Source of the DNA: Agromyces tardus
GTDB lineage: Bacteria > Actinomycetota > Actinomycetes > Actinomycetales > Microbacteriaceae
DNA length: 64,000 nucleotides
Direction: 5' to 3'
Assembly (NCBI RefSeq): GCF_003710805.1
Contig: NZ_RHHB01000005.1
Coordinates: 89,242 to 153,241 of the forward strand
This document shows, piece after piece, positions 34,083 through 41,372 of this stretch. Below the pieces are notes generated by a model that saw nothing but the letters and a program-made list of their open reading frames with translations, did not search any database and had not been told where the DNA came from. The first letter of the stretch is position 1. The number at the start of each line of letters is the position of its first letter. The translations under genes and the position numbers were made by a program.

Positions 34083-34850
34083 ATGTCTCTCGCACTCGCA
34101 CCCACCGTCCGCACCGCCACCACGCTGACCGCCCCGTCGAGCCCGGTCTCGCTCGCGCCGCGCCCCGCCCAGTCCGTTCCCGCCGCCGCCGCGGCGCAGG
34201 CATCCGCCCCTCGCCCCGCCCAGCCCCGAGTGCGCGCCGTGCCCGAGGGCACCGAGGCGCGCGGCTTCGTGCTCTACGTCGGCATCGACGAGTCGAAGGC
34301 CGAGGCCGACGGCACCACGCTGCACCGCATCGTCGAGGCGCTGCGCGCGCTCACCGCCGACATCGCCCCGTCGGCCGAGACCTACGCCGCCGTCGCGCTC
34401 GCCCCCGAGGGCGCCGGCGGCCGCGACGTCGACGTCGTGCGCCTGGCCCTGCAGGACCCCGCCGCGCTCGCCAAGCAGCGCGAGGCCCAGGGCGCGGCCG
34501 ACGACACCGACCGCCACCCCAACGGCGTCATCATCGACATCTCCCGCAAGCGCGTGCTGCTCGACGGCGAGGCCGCCGGCCTCACCTACAAGGAGTTCGA
34601 GCTGCTGCAGTACCTCGTGCTGCGCGAGGGCCGCACGATCGACCGGCACGAGCTCATCGAGCGCCTGTGGGCGGCCGACGAGGAGGCGCCCAACGAGCGC
34701 ACCATCGACGTGCACGTGCGTCGCCTGCGTTCGAAGCTCGCGCACTACCAGGACATCGTGCGCACCGTGCGGGGCGTCGGCTACCGGTTCGACCGCCACG
34801 CCGACGTGTCGATCCGCCAGGCCTCGACGCCGAGCCCCGACGTGTTCTGA
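34083..34850 (+). CDS. Winged-helix (OmpR/PhoB-type) DNA-binding protein without receiver domain
   Basis: 255 residues. Residues 1-55 are Ala/Pro-rich and disordered. A middle part (GFVLYVGIDESKAEADGTTLHRIVEALRALT) is of unknown fold. The C-terminal winged helix runs LTYKEFELLQYLVLREGRTIDRHELIERLW to TVRGVGYRFDRH, the classic OmpR/PhoB effector domain. There is no phosphoacceptor domain, so regulation is not by simple phosphotransfer. AAGGA lies about ten bases before the ATG. It follows the cysteine-rich leader ORF, which suggests its expression responds to cysteine or translation state. An intrinsic-looking hairpin follows. Confidence 0.85.
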   Translation: MSLALAPTVRTATTLTAPSSPVSLAPRPAQSVPAAAAAQASAPRPAQPRVRAVPEGTEARGFVLYVGIDESKAEADGTTLHRIVEALRALTADIAPSAETYAAVALAPEGAGGRDVDVVRLALQDPAALAKQREAQGAADDTDRHPNGVIIDISRKRVLLDGEAAGLTYKEFELLQYLVLREGRTIDRHELIERLWAADEEAPNERTIDVHVRRLRSKLAHYQDIVRTVRGVGYRFDRHADVSIRQASTPSPDVF

Positions 34851-34874
34851 TCGGGCCCCGACGCCCGAGCATGA

Positions 34875-34904
34875 GAGACCCCCGGCCGGGACACCGGGGG
34901 TCTC
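34875..34904 (+). terminator. Terminator hairpin after the winged-helix gene
   Basis: GAGACCCCCGG pairs with CCGGGGGTCTC across an 8-nt loop and is followed by CTGCTGTCC. The stem is a strong 11 bp; the U-tract is poor. Confidence 0.65.
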
Positions 34905-35002
34905 CTGCTGTCCGGCCGGGCGCCGGCCCTCCCGCACCCGCCCGACCGCCGCGCCATCAGCGCTCGACGCTGCCGTCGACCGACGCGGCGTCGGATCCGA
35001 GC

Positions 35003-35030
35003 TAGGATGTTGGTTGTTGCAACAACTAAC
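35003..35030 (+). promoter_or_regulatory. Promoter (TAGGAT) with palindromic operator for the hydrolase gene
   Basis: TAGGAT at 35003-35008 is followed at once by the perfect palindrome GTTGTTGCAACAAC (35013-35026), extendable to 22 bp with one mismatch. The operator covers the expected transcription start, so a bound dimer would block initiation. The spaced TTG/CAA layout resembles MarR-family operators; a marR-type gene lies 1.1 kb downstream, but the link is inference. Confidence 0.65.
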
Positions 35031-35079
35031 TGCGAGCGCGCGAGTTGCTCGCGAGGCGTTCGACGAGGGAGAGACCGCC

Positions 35080-35748
35080 ATGACGATTCGGATCGACGAC
35101 GCTGCCGCGGTGCGCGGCGGGGCGACCGCCGCGGGCGCTCCCCTCGTGCTGCTGCTGCACGGATTCGGATCGAGCGAACGCGACCTCCCCGGGATCATGC
35201 CGCACCTTCCCCGCGACCTCGCCTGGGCCTCGTTGCGCGCGCCGCTCGCACTCGGCAACGGCGGTCATGCCTGGGTGCCGATCACCGTGCCCGGGCGTCC
35301 CGACCCCGGACTCGTCGGCGCGAGCACGACCGCGGTGCTCGACTGGCTCGACGAGCACGTCGCCGCGACCACCCCCGTGATCCCCCTCGGGTTCTCGCAG
35401 GGCGGGCTGATGGCGACGCAGCTGCTCCGGAACCGGCCCGAGCGCTTCGCGGCGGCCGTCGTGCTGGCCGGATTCACGCTCGACGGCTCGCTGCCCGGCG
35501 ACGCCGAGCTCGCCGTCGCACGTCCGCCCGTGTTCTCCGGGCGTGGCGACGCCGACCAGGTCATCGCCGCCGACGCGGTTGCCCGCACCGACGCGTGGCT
35601 GCCCGGGCACGTCACGCTCACGCGGCGCACCTACGGCGGCCTCGGCCACGGCATCTCGGCCGAGGAACTCGCCGACGTCTCAGCCTTCCTCGACGACGCC
35701 GTGCTGGCCCCGCTGGGACTCGCGACCGCAGCCGACGGAGGCGCCTGA
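35080..35748 (+). CDS. Alpha/beta hydrolase of the phospholipase/carboxylesterase family
   Basis: 222 residues. The catalytic triad is Ser106 (LGFSQGGLMA), Asp157 (SGRGDADQVI) and His190 (GGLGHGIS), and the oxyanion region is LLLHGFGSSERDLPG. Carboxylesterases of this type include MhqD, which in Bacillus is under MarR-type control in quinone resistance; that parallel fits the palindromic operator upstream but is only an analogy. The leader of about 65 nt is long for this window, consistent with an operator between promoter and gene. ATG 35080 follows GAGGGAGAG. Confidence 0.85.
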   Translation: MTIRIDDAAAVRGGATAAGAPLVLLLHGFGSSERDLPGIMPHLPRDLAWASLRAPLALGNGGHAWVPITVPGRPDPGLVGASTTAVLDWLDEHVAATTPVIPLGFSQGGLMATQLLRNRPERFAAAVVLAGFTLDGSLPGDAELAVARPPVFSGRGDADQVIAADAVARTDAWLPGHVTLTRRTYGGLGHGISAEELADVSAFLDDAVLAPLGLATAADGGA

Positions 35749-36089
35749 TCCGAGCCGCCCCGGGTGCGCGCTTGCCCACATGGCCGCCTGGGTCGCGGCA
35801 TCCGCAACACCCCCGGCGGGCCGCCCGCAGAACCGGTTTCGGGACTCTCCGAAAAATCACAGATTGATAACTAGCGCCCGTTACCGATCCGTTATACATT
35901 GGTGCGTGCACCGGTTGTTTGCTGTGGCGGCCGGTGCGGAATGTGATTGCAGGACACTCTTGGTGCAAGGGCGAGGGCCGGTCGTCAGCCTCTACGACCG
36001 GCCCTCAACCATGTGTACTGGGGCTTCCCCTTCGCCCCGGAGTCCCTATCCTTGGATGAGTCTCGGACATCCGACGGAGGGAGCCTCGC
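35749..36089. other. 341-bp intergenic region: promoter-like motif, strong hairpin, possible uORF
   Basis: An AT-rich stretch (35850-35900) holds TTGATA and a TATACATT -10-like motif at 35893-35900. The perfect 13-bp stem GAGGGCCGGTCGT/ACGACCGGCCCTC with an 8-nt loop occupies 35973-36006. A second -10-like TATCCT (36046-36051) lies close to the marR start. About 100 nt between the first motif and the hairpin could be a small RNA or a uORF. Confidence 0.45.
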
Positions 36090-36097
36090 TTGGCTGA
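35906..36097 (+). CDS. Possible leaderless upstream ORF overlapping the marR-type start
   Basis: GTG 35906 lies seven bases after TATACA and opens a 63-codon frame containing AECDCRTLL; it ends eight bases inside the marR-type gene. A second small frame from GTG 35902 ends APVVCCGGRCGM after 14 residues and also has adjacent Cys codons. Base composition is not clearly coding. Either frame could couple translation to the MarR gene, or neither may be real. Confidence 0.25.
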   Translation: MHRLFAVAAGAECDCRTLLVQGRGPVVSLYDRPSTMCTGASPSPRSPYPWMSLGHPTEGASLG

Positions 36098-36563
36098 TCG
36101 CATGGTGGCGGTAGCCGCCTGGGAATCGCTCTTCCGGGCCCAGGTCTCGGTGATGCGAACGCTCCACGCCGAGTTCCCGTCCGACATCATGTCGCTCAAC
36201 GAGTACGACGTGCTCTTCAACATCTCGCGTGCGCCCGGTCGGCAGCTGCGACTGAAGGAGCTGAATCGCAACGTGCTCATCACGCAGCCGAGTGTGAGCC
36301 GCCTCGTCGACCGACTCGTGGCGCGCGGGCTCGTGCGCAAGCACGACGACCCCGACGACGGGCGGAGCACGATCGTGGAGCTCACCGACGAGGGGTTCGC
36401 GCTCTTCCGCACGGTGGCGATCCGTCACATGGAGGCGATCACCACGCGCGTCGGCGACGCCCTCGACGACGCCGAACTCCGCGAGCTGACCGAGCTGTGC
36501 GATCGGCTGCGAGAGTCCGAGGCGGCCACGTCGGCACCGCCGGCTGCGAACGCGCACCGCTGA
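36090..36563 (+). CDS. MarR-family transcriptional regulator
   Basis: 157 residues. The winged-helix core reads LNEYDVLFNISRAPGRQLRLKELNRNVLITQPSVSRLVDRLVARGLVRKHDDPDDGRSTIVELTDEG, split as usual by the DxRS wing motif (DDGRST). There are no Cys residues in the sensor helices, so it is more likely ligand- than thiol-sensing. TTG 36090 is preferred because GGAGGGAG lies six bases before it; ATG 36102 is the alternative. It is followed 23 nt later by the GNAT-AAA gene. A target operator could be the palindrome at 35013. Confidence 0.85.
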   Translation: MADRMVAVAAWESLFRAQVSVMRTLHAEFPSDIMSLNEYDVLFNISRAPGRQLRLKELNRNVLITQPSVSRLVDRLVARGLVRKHDDPDDGRSTIVELTDEGFALFRTVAIRHMEAITTRVGDALDDAELRELTELCDRLRESEAATSAPPAANAHR

Positions 36564-36586
36564 ACCCTGCGCCCGAGGAGGCACGC

Positions 36587-37864
36587 ATGGCCAACTGGCG
36601 CATCCGCGACTACCACGCCGACGACGTCGACGGCATCCTGCGGCTCTGGGAGCAGGTCGCCGCCGCGGACGCGGAACCCGTGTACAACCTCGCAGAGGTG
36701 CTCGCCTCGTGCGCGAAGGACCATGCGGTCGTCGCCGTGAGCGGCGACCACATCGTCGGAGCGGCCGTCGGCCGTGCCGCCCACGCGCAGGGCTGGGTCG
36801 TCTTCCTCGCCACCGCCGCCGACTCCCGGGGGCGGGGCATCGGATCGTCGCTGCTCGCCGCCCTCGAGGCGCGCATGGCCCCGTCGGGGGTGGCGAAGCT
36901 CTCGGCGCTCATGCCCGCCGCGGAGACCCGTGTCGGAGTATTCCTGCACCAGGGCTTCGAGCTGAAGCAGGACCTGCACTACTTCGAGCGGCACATCCCC
37001 GTGCAGCGGGAGGAGTTGAAGCTCCTCGCCGAGCTCGGCGGCCGGGTGCTTCCCCGCGGGCTCTGGGACGCCGTCGGGGGCATGACCGCCGAGAAGGAGC
37101 TGCTCGAACGCCGACTCGTGCTGCCGCTCGCGCAGCCCGAGCTCGCGGAGCGCTTCGGGGTCGCGCCGCCGCGCGCCGTCGTGCTCTTCGGCCCGCCCGG
37201 GACGGGCAAGACCACCTTCGCCAAGGCGATCGCGTCACGACTGGAGTGGTCGTTCGTCGAGGTGTTCCCCTCGCGCCTGGCCGCCACCCCCGGAGCGCTC
37301 GCCGGTGCGCTGCGCGAGACCTTCCTCACGATCTCCGAGCTCGAGCACGCGGTCGTCTTCATCGACGAGGTCGAGGAGATCGCCTCCCACCGCCAGGGCG
37401 AGCCGCCGTCGCCCACCCAGGGCGTGACGAACGAGCTGCTGAAGATCATCCCGGCATTCCGCGAGCAGCCCGACCGGCTGCTCATCTGCGCCACGAACTT
37501 CATCCGCTCGCTCGACTCCGCGTTCCTCCGGCACGGCCGCTTCGACTACGTCATCCCGATCGGCCTGCCCGACGAGGAGGCCCGCACCGCGATCTGGGGT
37601 CGCTACATCCCCGCGGCCGCGGTGGACATCGACGTCAGCGCGCTCGTGGAGATGACCGACGGCTTCTCGCCCGCCGACATCGAGTACGCGGCCCGCAAGG
37701 CGTCGCAGTCGGCGCTCGAGAACGCCGTCCACTCGGGCGAAGCCGATGCCCGCGGCCCCCACATGGAGGACTACACCGCCGCGATCGCCGCCACCCGGGC
37801 GACGGTGTCCCCCGAGGTCGCCGCGGAGTTCCTCGAGGACATCAAGACGGTCGGGCGCCTGTAG
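36587..37864 (+). CDS. GNAT acetyltransferase-AAA+ ATPase fusion protein
   Basis: 425 residues. Residues 1-135 form a GNAT domain (MANWRIRDYHADDVDGILRL, acetyl-CoA loop RGRGIG at 81-86, HQGFELKQDLHYFERHI). Residues 150-425 form a classic AAA+ domain: Walker A GPPGTGKT at 202-209, Walker B VVFIDEVEEI at 256-265, the second region of homology HGRFDYVIPIGLPD, and sensor 2 in FSPADIEYAARKAS. The AAA part resembles the proteasomal/FtsH-Cdc48 type with an SRH arginine. The fusion is uncommon and suggests ATP-driven remodelling linked to acetylation; targets are unknown. GAGGAGG precedes the ATG. Confidence 0.88.
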   Translation: MANWRIRDYHADDVDGILRLWEQVAAADAEPVYNLAEVLASCAKDHAVVAVSGDHIVGAAVGRAAHAQGWVVFLATAADSRGRGIGSSLLAALEARMAPSGVAKLSALMPAAETRVGVFLHQGFELKQDLHYFERHIPVQREELKLLAELGGRVLPRGLWDAVGGMTAEKELLERRLVLPLAQPELAERFGVAPPRAVVLFGPPGTGKTTFAKAIASRLEWSFVEVFPSRLAATPGALAGALRETFLTISELEHAVVFIDEVEEIASHRQGEPPSPTQGVTNELLKIIPAFREQPDRLLICATNFIRSLDSAFLRHGRFDYVIPIGLPDEEARTAIWGRYIPAAAVDIDVSALVEMTDGFSPADIEYAARKASQSALENAVHSGEADARGPHMEDYTAAIAATRATVSPEVAAEFLEDIKTVGRL

Positions 37865-37905
37865 CCGGCGCGCCGCATCGCCGGTTCGTTCCGATTCCGG
37901 GCGTG

Positions 37906-37923
37906 ACGGTGGGGCGGGAACCC
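37906..37923 (+). repeat. Left 18-bp direct repeat flanking the glycoside island
   Basis: ACGGTGGGGCGGGAACCC, identical to 46893-46910 and in the same orientation. It lies 42 nt after the GNAT-AAA stop. Confidence 0.75.
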
Positions 37924-38174
37924 GTTTTTCGCCGTTGCGTCGACGGCTCTGGTCGTCAGCTTCCGCGGAATTCCGGGCTTCTTGGCTCACAAACCTGCCC
38001 GTCGATCGTCGGTGGTTCCAGTCCGATTGTGGGCAAACTGTGGGCACGTGGCCGCTCCATGCTGACAACAGAGCGGCCGCGTATTCCACCGTTCGAAGTC
38101 GGGGTACGGTCGCGGCAAACCCCGCTGATGTGGGGCGCACAGCCGCTTTACCGCGACAGGACCGACTGACCTGG

Positions 38175-39392
38175 CTACTTGCTCGCTGTGGCGTGCGACC
38201 GGAATGCGTCGAACGCGGGGGTGTGGTGCCGCTGGAGTTGCTGGTCGGCCCCGCGGACGAGGTCGATGAGGCCCATGTGCACGAACCAGTGGTCGGGAGT
38301 GTGGTGGTCGAGGCGGTAGAGCCAGTCGACCAGAGTGAAGAAAGGGAACCAAATGTACGCGAGCACCGGATGTCCTTCTTCACGGAGCGCGTTCACCTCG
38401 GTAAGGGACTCTTCCAGCCATTCCAGCCGCGCCTCGACCGATCCGCCCCGTGAGGTTTCGGTGATCGCCAGCGGAAGCCCGTAGCGTTCGGAGTACACCT
38501 CTACCAGGTCGCGGAGTCCGGCGGTGCCTGCCTCAACGGGTTGAGTCGTACCGGAATCGTCCATGCTGACGGTCGTGAATCCAGGGTAGTAATTCACGCC
38601 CAGCACGTCCGGTGTGACCGGGTTGTGTGCGAACCAGTCGAGGTCCGCCCCGGTGACGCCGTGTTCCGCCAAGTAGGAACGCAGCGGATGCTTCTCACCT
38701 ACCCGGCCCATTGCGAGGTCGAGGATGATGAACCGTCGTTCCTCGAGCAGCTCACGCGAGAGCGGCGTGGTGTCGCCTTCCCACCGGAAGCCCGCCTCGA
38801 CGTGGACGAATGTCGCCGCCGGATTCACAGCCTCGATCTCCTGCTGGGTGCGGACCAGCCCGCGCGCGAGAGCTACTGCGACTCGGACGAACCCATCCTG
38901 GCCTTGCAGGTTCGGCGGCCAGACGCCGGTCTCGCCACAGTAGATCGCGTTGATCACCGGTTCGTTCAGCGGAGTGAAGTCGTCCCAGACTCCGGCGTAG
39001 CGTTCCGCGACCGCTCGAGCGTAGCTGGCGACACGCTCTGGATACGCCGCGTTCGCGAAGGAGTTCTCGAGCCATAGCGGTGTGCCGTAATGCATGAGGT
39101 CGACGACGCAGCGGATTCCGCGATCGTTCATGTGCGCGGCGACCTCGTCGAGCCATCGCCAGTCGAACTCGCCTGGTCGTGGCTCGACGAGGTACCAGGG
39201 AATGCCCCACCGAAGCAGTTCGGCGCCGCTGTCAGCGACATGATCAAGGTCAGAGCGCCAGTTCTGGTAGTGCTGTGTCAATTCGTACTCGTCAAGCTTG
39301 CGATGGCCGAGAGCTTCCTGGGGGATGAAGGTGTCCTCGATTCCCACGCCGAAGTGCAGTCGTCCGTCGTTTGTCCACTGCGCAGAAGCCAC
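38175..39392 (-). CDS. Family 1-type glycoside hydrolase (beta-glycosidase)
   Basis: 405 residues, a (beta/alpha)8 retaining glycosidase. The acid/base Glu144 lies in FTPLNEPVINAIY and the nucleophile Glu312 in LAITETSRGG, where GH1 enzymes usually have ITENG. It is shorter than typical GH1 beta-glucosidases (about 450), and the C-terminal half is divergent, so substrate and strict GH1 membership are uncertain. No signal peptide: it acts on imported sugar. The start is GTG 39392 with AAAGGAAG. It is the last gene of the transporter operon and is probably controlled by the LacI protein. Confidence 0.85.
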   Translation of the reverse strand: MASAQWTNDGRLHFGVGIEDTFIPQEALGHRKLDEYELTQHYQNWRSDLDHVADSGAELLRWGIPWYLVEPRPGEFDWRWLDEVAAHMNDRGIRCVVDLMHYGTPLWLENSFANAAYPERVASYARAVAERYAGVWDDFTPLNEPVINAIYCGETGVWPPNLQGQDGFVRVAVALARGLVRTQQEIEAVNPAATFVHVEAGFRWEGDTTPLSRELLEERRFIILDLAMGRVGEKHPLRSYLAEHGVTGADLDWFAHNPVTPDVLGVNYYPGFTTVSMDDSGTTQPVEAGTAGLRDLVEVYSERYGLPLAITETSRGGSVEARLEWLEESLTEVNALREEGHPVLAYIWFPFFTLVDWLYRLDHHTPDHWFVHMGLIDLVRGADQQLQRHHTPAFDAFRSHATASK

Positions 39393-39463
39393 AGTCTTCC
39401 TTTCTGGTGTTGCCCTGAGTCGTTAGAGAAGTGCTGCACGGGCTGGGTCAGCTCAGCCGTGAG

Positions 39464-40375
39464 TCACTTGAGGCCGGTAGTGGCGATCCCAGCGACGAAG
39501 CTGCGTTGAATGACGAGGAAGAACACGATGACCGGCAGCAGCGCGAGCAGTGCGCCAGCCATCAGAAGCCCGTATTCCACTACGTGCTGCCCCATGAACA
39601 GGGCGAGGCCGGCCGGCAGAGTCGCCGACTCCACGTCCGCCGACATGATCAGAGGCCACAGCAGGTCATTCCAGTTGTACTGGAAGTGGAATAGGCCGAG
39701 GGTCAACAGTGCTGGCTTCGCAAGCGGCATGATCACACCCCAGTAGATGCGCCATTCGCTTGCGCCATCAACGCGAGCCGCTTCTTCAAGGTCCCGCGGC
39801 AGCGATAGGAAGAACTGTCGAAGGAAGAAGATGCCGAATGCGTTGGTCATCCTCGGGATGATCAGTCCGGGAAGGGTGTTGGTCAGCCCGATTCCGTTCA
39901 GCATGTCGTAGAGGGGGATGAGGGTCACCTGGAATGGAATCATCAGCAGCAGCAGGATGAGGACGAGGACGACGCCGCTGCCCCGGAACTCGAGACGGGC
40001 TAGCGCATACGCCGCCATCGAATCGAAGAGGAGTGAGATCAGCGTGACACTGCCGGCGAAGATGATCGTGTTCAGGTACAGCTGAGCGAAGGGGATTCGC
40101 TCCCAGACCTCGGCGAAGTTCTCGAACGTGACCTCGCGCGGCCACAGCGTTGGCGGGTAGGTCACGATGTCGGTTTCCGGCTTGAAGGCGGTGAACGCCA
40201 TCCACAGCACCGGCAGGAGCATCGCAAGGGCGATCACGATACCGGCAATGACGGTGAGCCACTTCCAGATGGAGTAGGTCGAGACGATCGATCCTGAACG
40301 CCTTGAGCGCTTCGACTGTGCAGAGCCCCGGTGCTCGTCGGGCTGCACAGTCTCGTTCACGAGGGTTACGGTCAT
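39464..40375 (-). CDS. Sugar ABC transporter permease (MalG/LacG-type)
   Basis: 303 residues with six membrane helices. The EAA motif EEAARVDGASEWRIYWGVIMPLAKP near residues 205-230 contacts the ATPase, and the C-terminus VIQRSFVAGIATTGLK is typical of MalG-type permeases (CUT1 family). It pairs with the permease encoded just upstream, whose stop overlaps this start (TGATG). No ATP-binding protein is encoded in the island, so a multi-purpose MsmX/MsiK-type ATPase elsewhere is presumed. Confidence 0.93.
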   Translation of the reverse strand: MTVTLVNETVQPDEHRGSAQSKRSRRSGSIVSTYSIWKWLTVIAGIVIALAMLLPVLWMAFTAFKPETDIVTYPPTLWPREVTFENFAEVWERIPFAQLYLNTIIFAGSVTLISLLFDSMAAYALARLEFRGSGVVLVLILLLLMIPFQVTLIPLYDMLNGIGLTNTLPGLIIPRMTNAFGIFFLRQFFLSLPRDLEEAARVDGASEWRIYWGVIMPLAKPALLTLGLFHFQYNWNDLLWPLIMSADVESATLPAGLALFMGQHVVEYGLLMAGALLALLPVIVFFLVIQRSFVAGIATTGLK

Positions 40376-41310
40376 CAGTACCTCACCTGCTTACGACGGA
40401 AGTAGCCATACTGGATCATGGACAAGAGGAAGACGAAGATGAGCAAGACGATGGAGATGGCGGCGCCGTAGCCGAATCGCAGTTCCTGGAAGCCTTCGCG
40501 ATAGATCAGCATCACGATCGTCTCGGTCTTGAAGAAAGGCCCACCCCGGGTCATGACATAGATCTGGTCGAAGGCTTGAAGCGTCGCGATGAGTGCGAGT
40601 ACTGACACCAGGAGCGTCTGGTTGGACAGCAGAGGCAGGGTGACGTTGCGGAACCGCTGCCACGCGCCGGCGCCGTCGAGGCGGGCCGCCTCGTAGAGCT
40701 CCTCGGGAATCGACTGCAGCCCGGCCAGGTACATCACCATGTAGAACCCCACGAACTTCCAGACGCCGACGAACATCACCGCACCCATGGCGGTGTTCGG
40801 ATCGCTGAGGAGGCCCTGTTCTGTTACCACACCGATCTGCGCGAGCCAGTACGAAAGCAGTCCGATGTTCGGGTCCAGGAGGAACGTCCAGGCGATCGCA
40901 ATGATCCCGAGCGAGACGATGAACGGCAGGAAGATCGCGGTCCGGACGAAAGCACGTCCGACGAACTGCCGGTTGAGGAAGAGGGCAAGCGCGAGGGAGA
41001 GCCCGACCGTGATCGGAGTGACGACCACGGCGTAGAGGACCGTGTTCCAGAATGCGTTCCAGAATGCGGGATCTTGCAGGAGTTCGATGTAGTTGTCGAA
41101 TCCGACCCACTCTGCGGCCCTGATCAGGTTGTAGTCAGTGAGCGACAGGTAGGCGGCCTGAACCATCGGATACAACATGAAGGCCGTGAGGATCACGATC
41201 GCCGGAGCAAGAAAGAGCCACGCCGTGAGCTCCTGTTTCCGGGCGAATCGGCCCCTGCGCCGCGACGCGCGCACGGTCTCGGAGAGGCGGGTGGATTCAA
41301 GAGTCGTCAT
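40375..41310 (-). CDS. Sugar ABC transporter permease (MalF/LacF-type)
   Basis: 311 residues from ATG 41310 (GGAGAAG ribosome-binding site); a longer open frame upstream is not needed. Six membrane helices begin with ELTAWLFLAPAIVILTAFMLYPM, and the EAA loop is YEAARLDGAGAWQRFRNVTLPLLS. CUT1-family partner of the next gene; together they form the translocation pore for an oligosaccharide or glycoside. It lies between the binding-protein gene and the second permease. Confidence 0.93.
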   Translation of the reverse strand: MTTLESTRLSETVRASRRRGRFARKQELTAWLFLAPAIVILTAFMLYPMVQAAYLSLTDYNLIRAAEWVGFDNYIELLQDPAFWNAFWNTVLYAVVVTPITVGLSLALALFLNRQFVGRAFVRTAIFLPFIVSLGIIAIAWTFLLDPNIGLLSYWLAQIGVVTEQGLLSDPNTAMGAVMFVGVWKFVGFYMVMYLAGLQSIPEELYEAARLDGAGAWQRFRNVTLPLLSNQTLLVSVLALIATLQAFDQIYVMTRGGPFFKTETIVMLIYREGFQELRFGYGAAISIVLLIFVFLLSMIQYGYFRRKQVRY

Positions 41311-41372
41311 TGATCTTCTCCAGGTGACTGGGGCGCCGCGCAGGGGGACGCGGCGCCCCAAGCTTGGCGGTG

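Noticed and set aside
35973..36006. Perfect 13-bp hairpin considered as an intrinsic terminator
   Set aside because: No U-tract follows and it lies inside a possible uORF; reported only as a hairpin in the intergenic region.
38011..38024. GTGGTTCCAGTCC resembling a tRNA T-arm remnant near the left island boundary
   Set aside because: The stem does not pair properly and no acceptor stem is found; it is not enough to call a tRNA-type attachment site.
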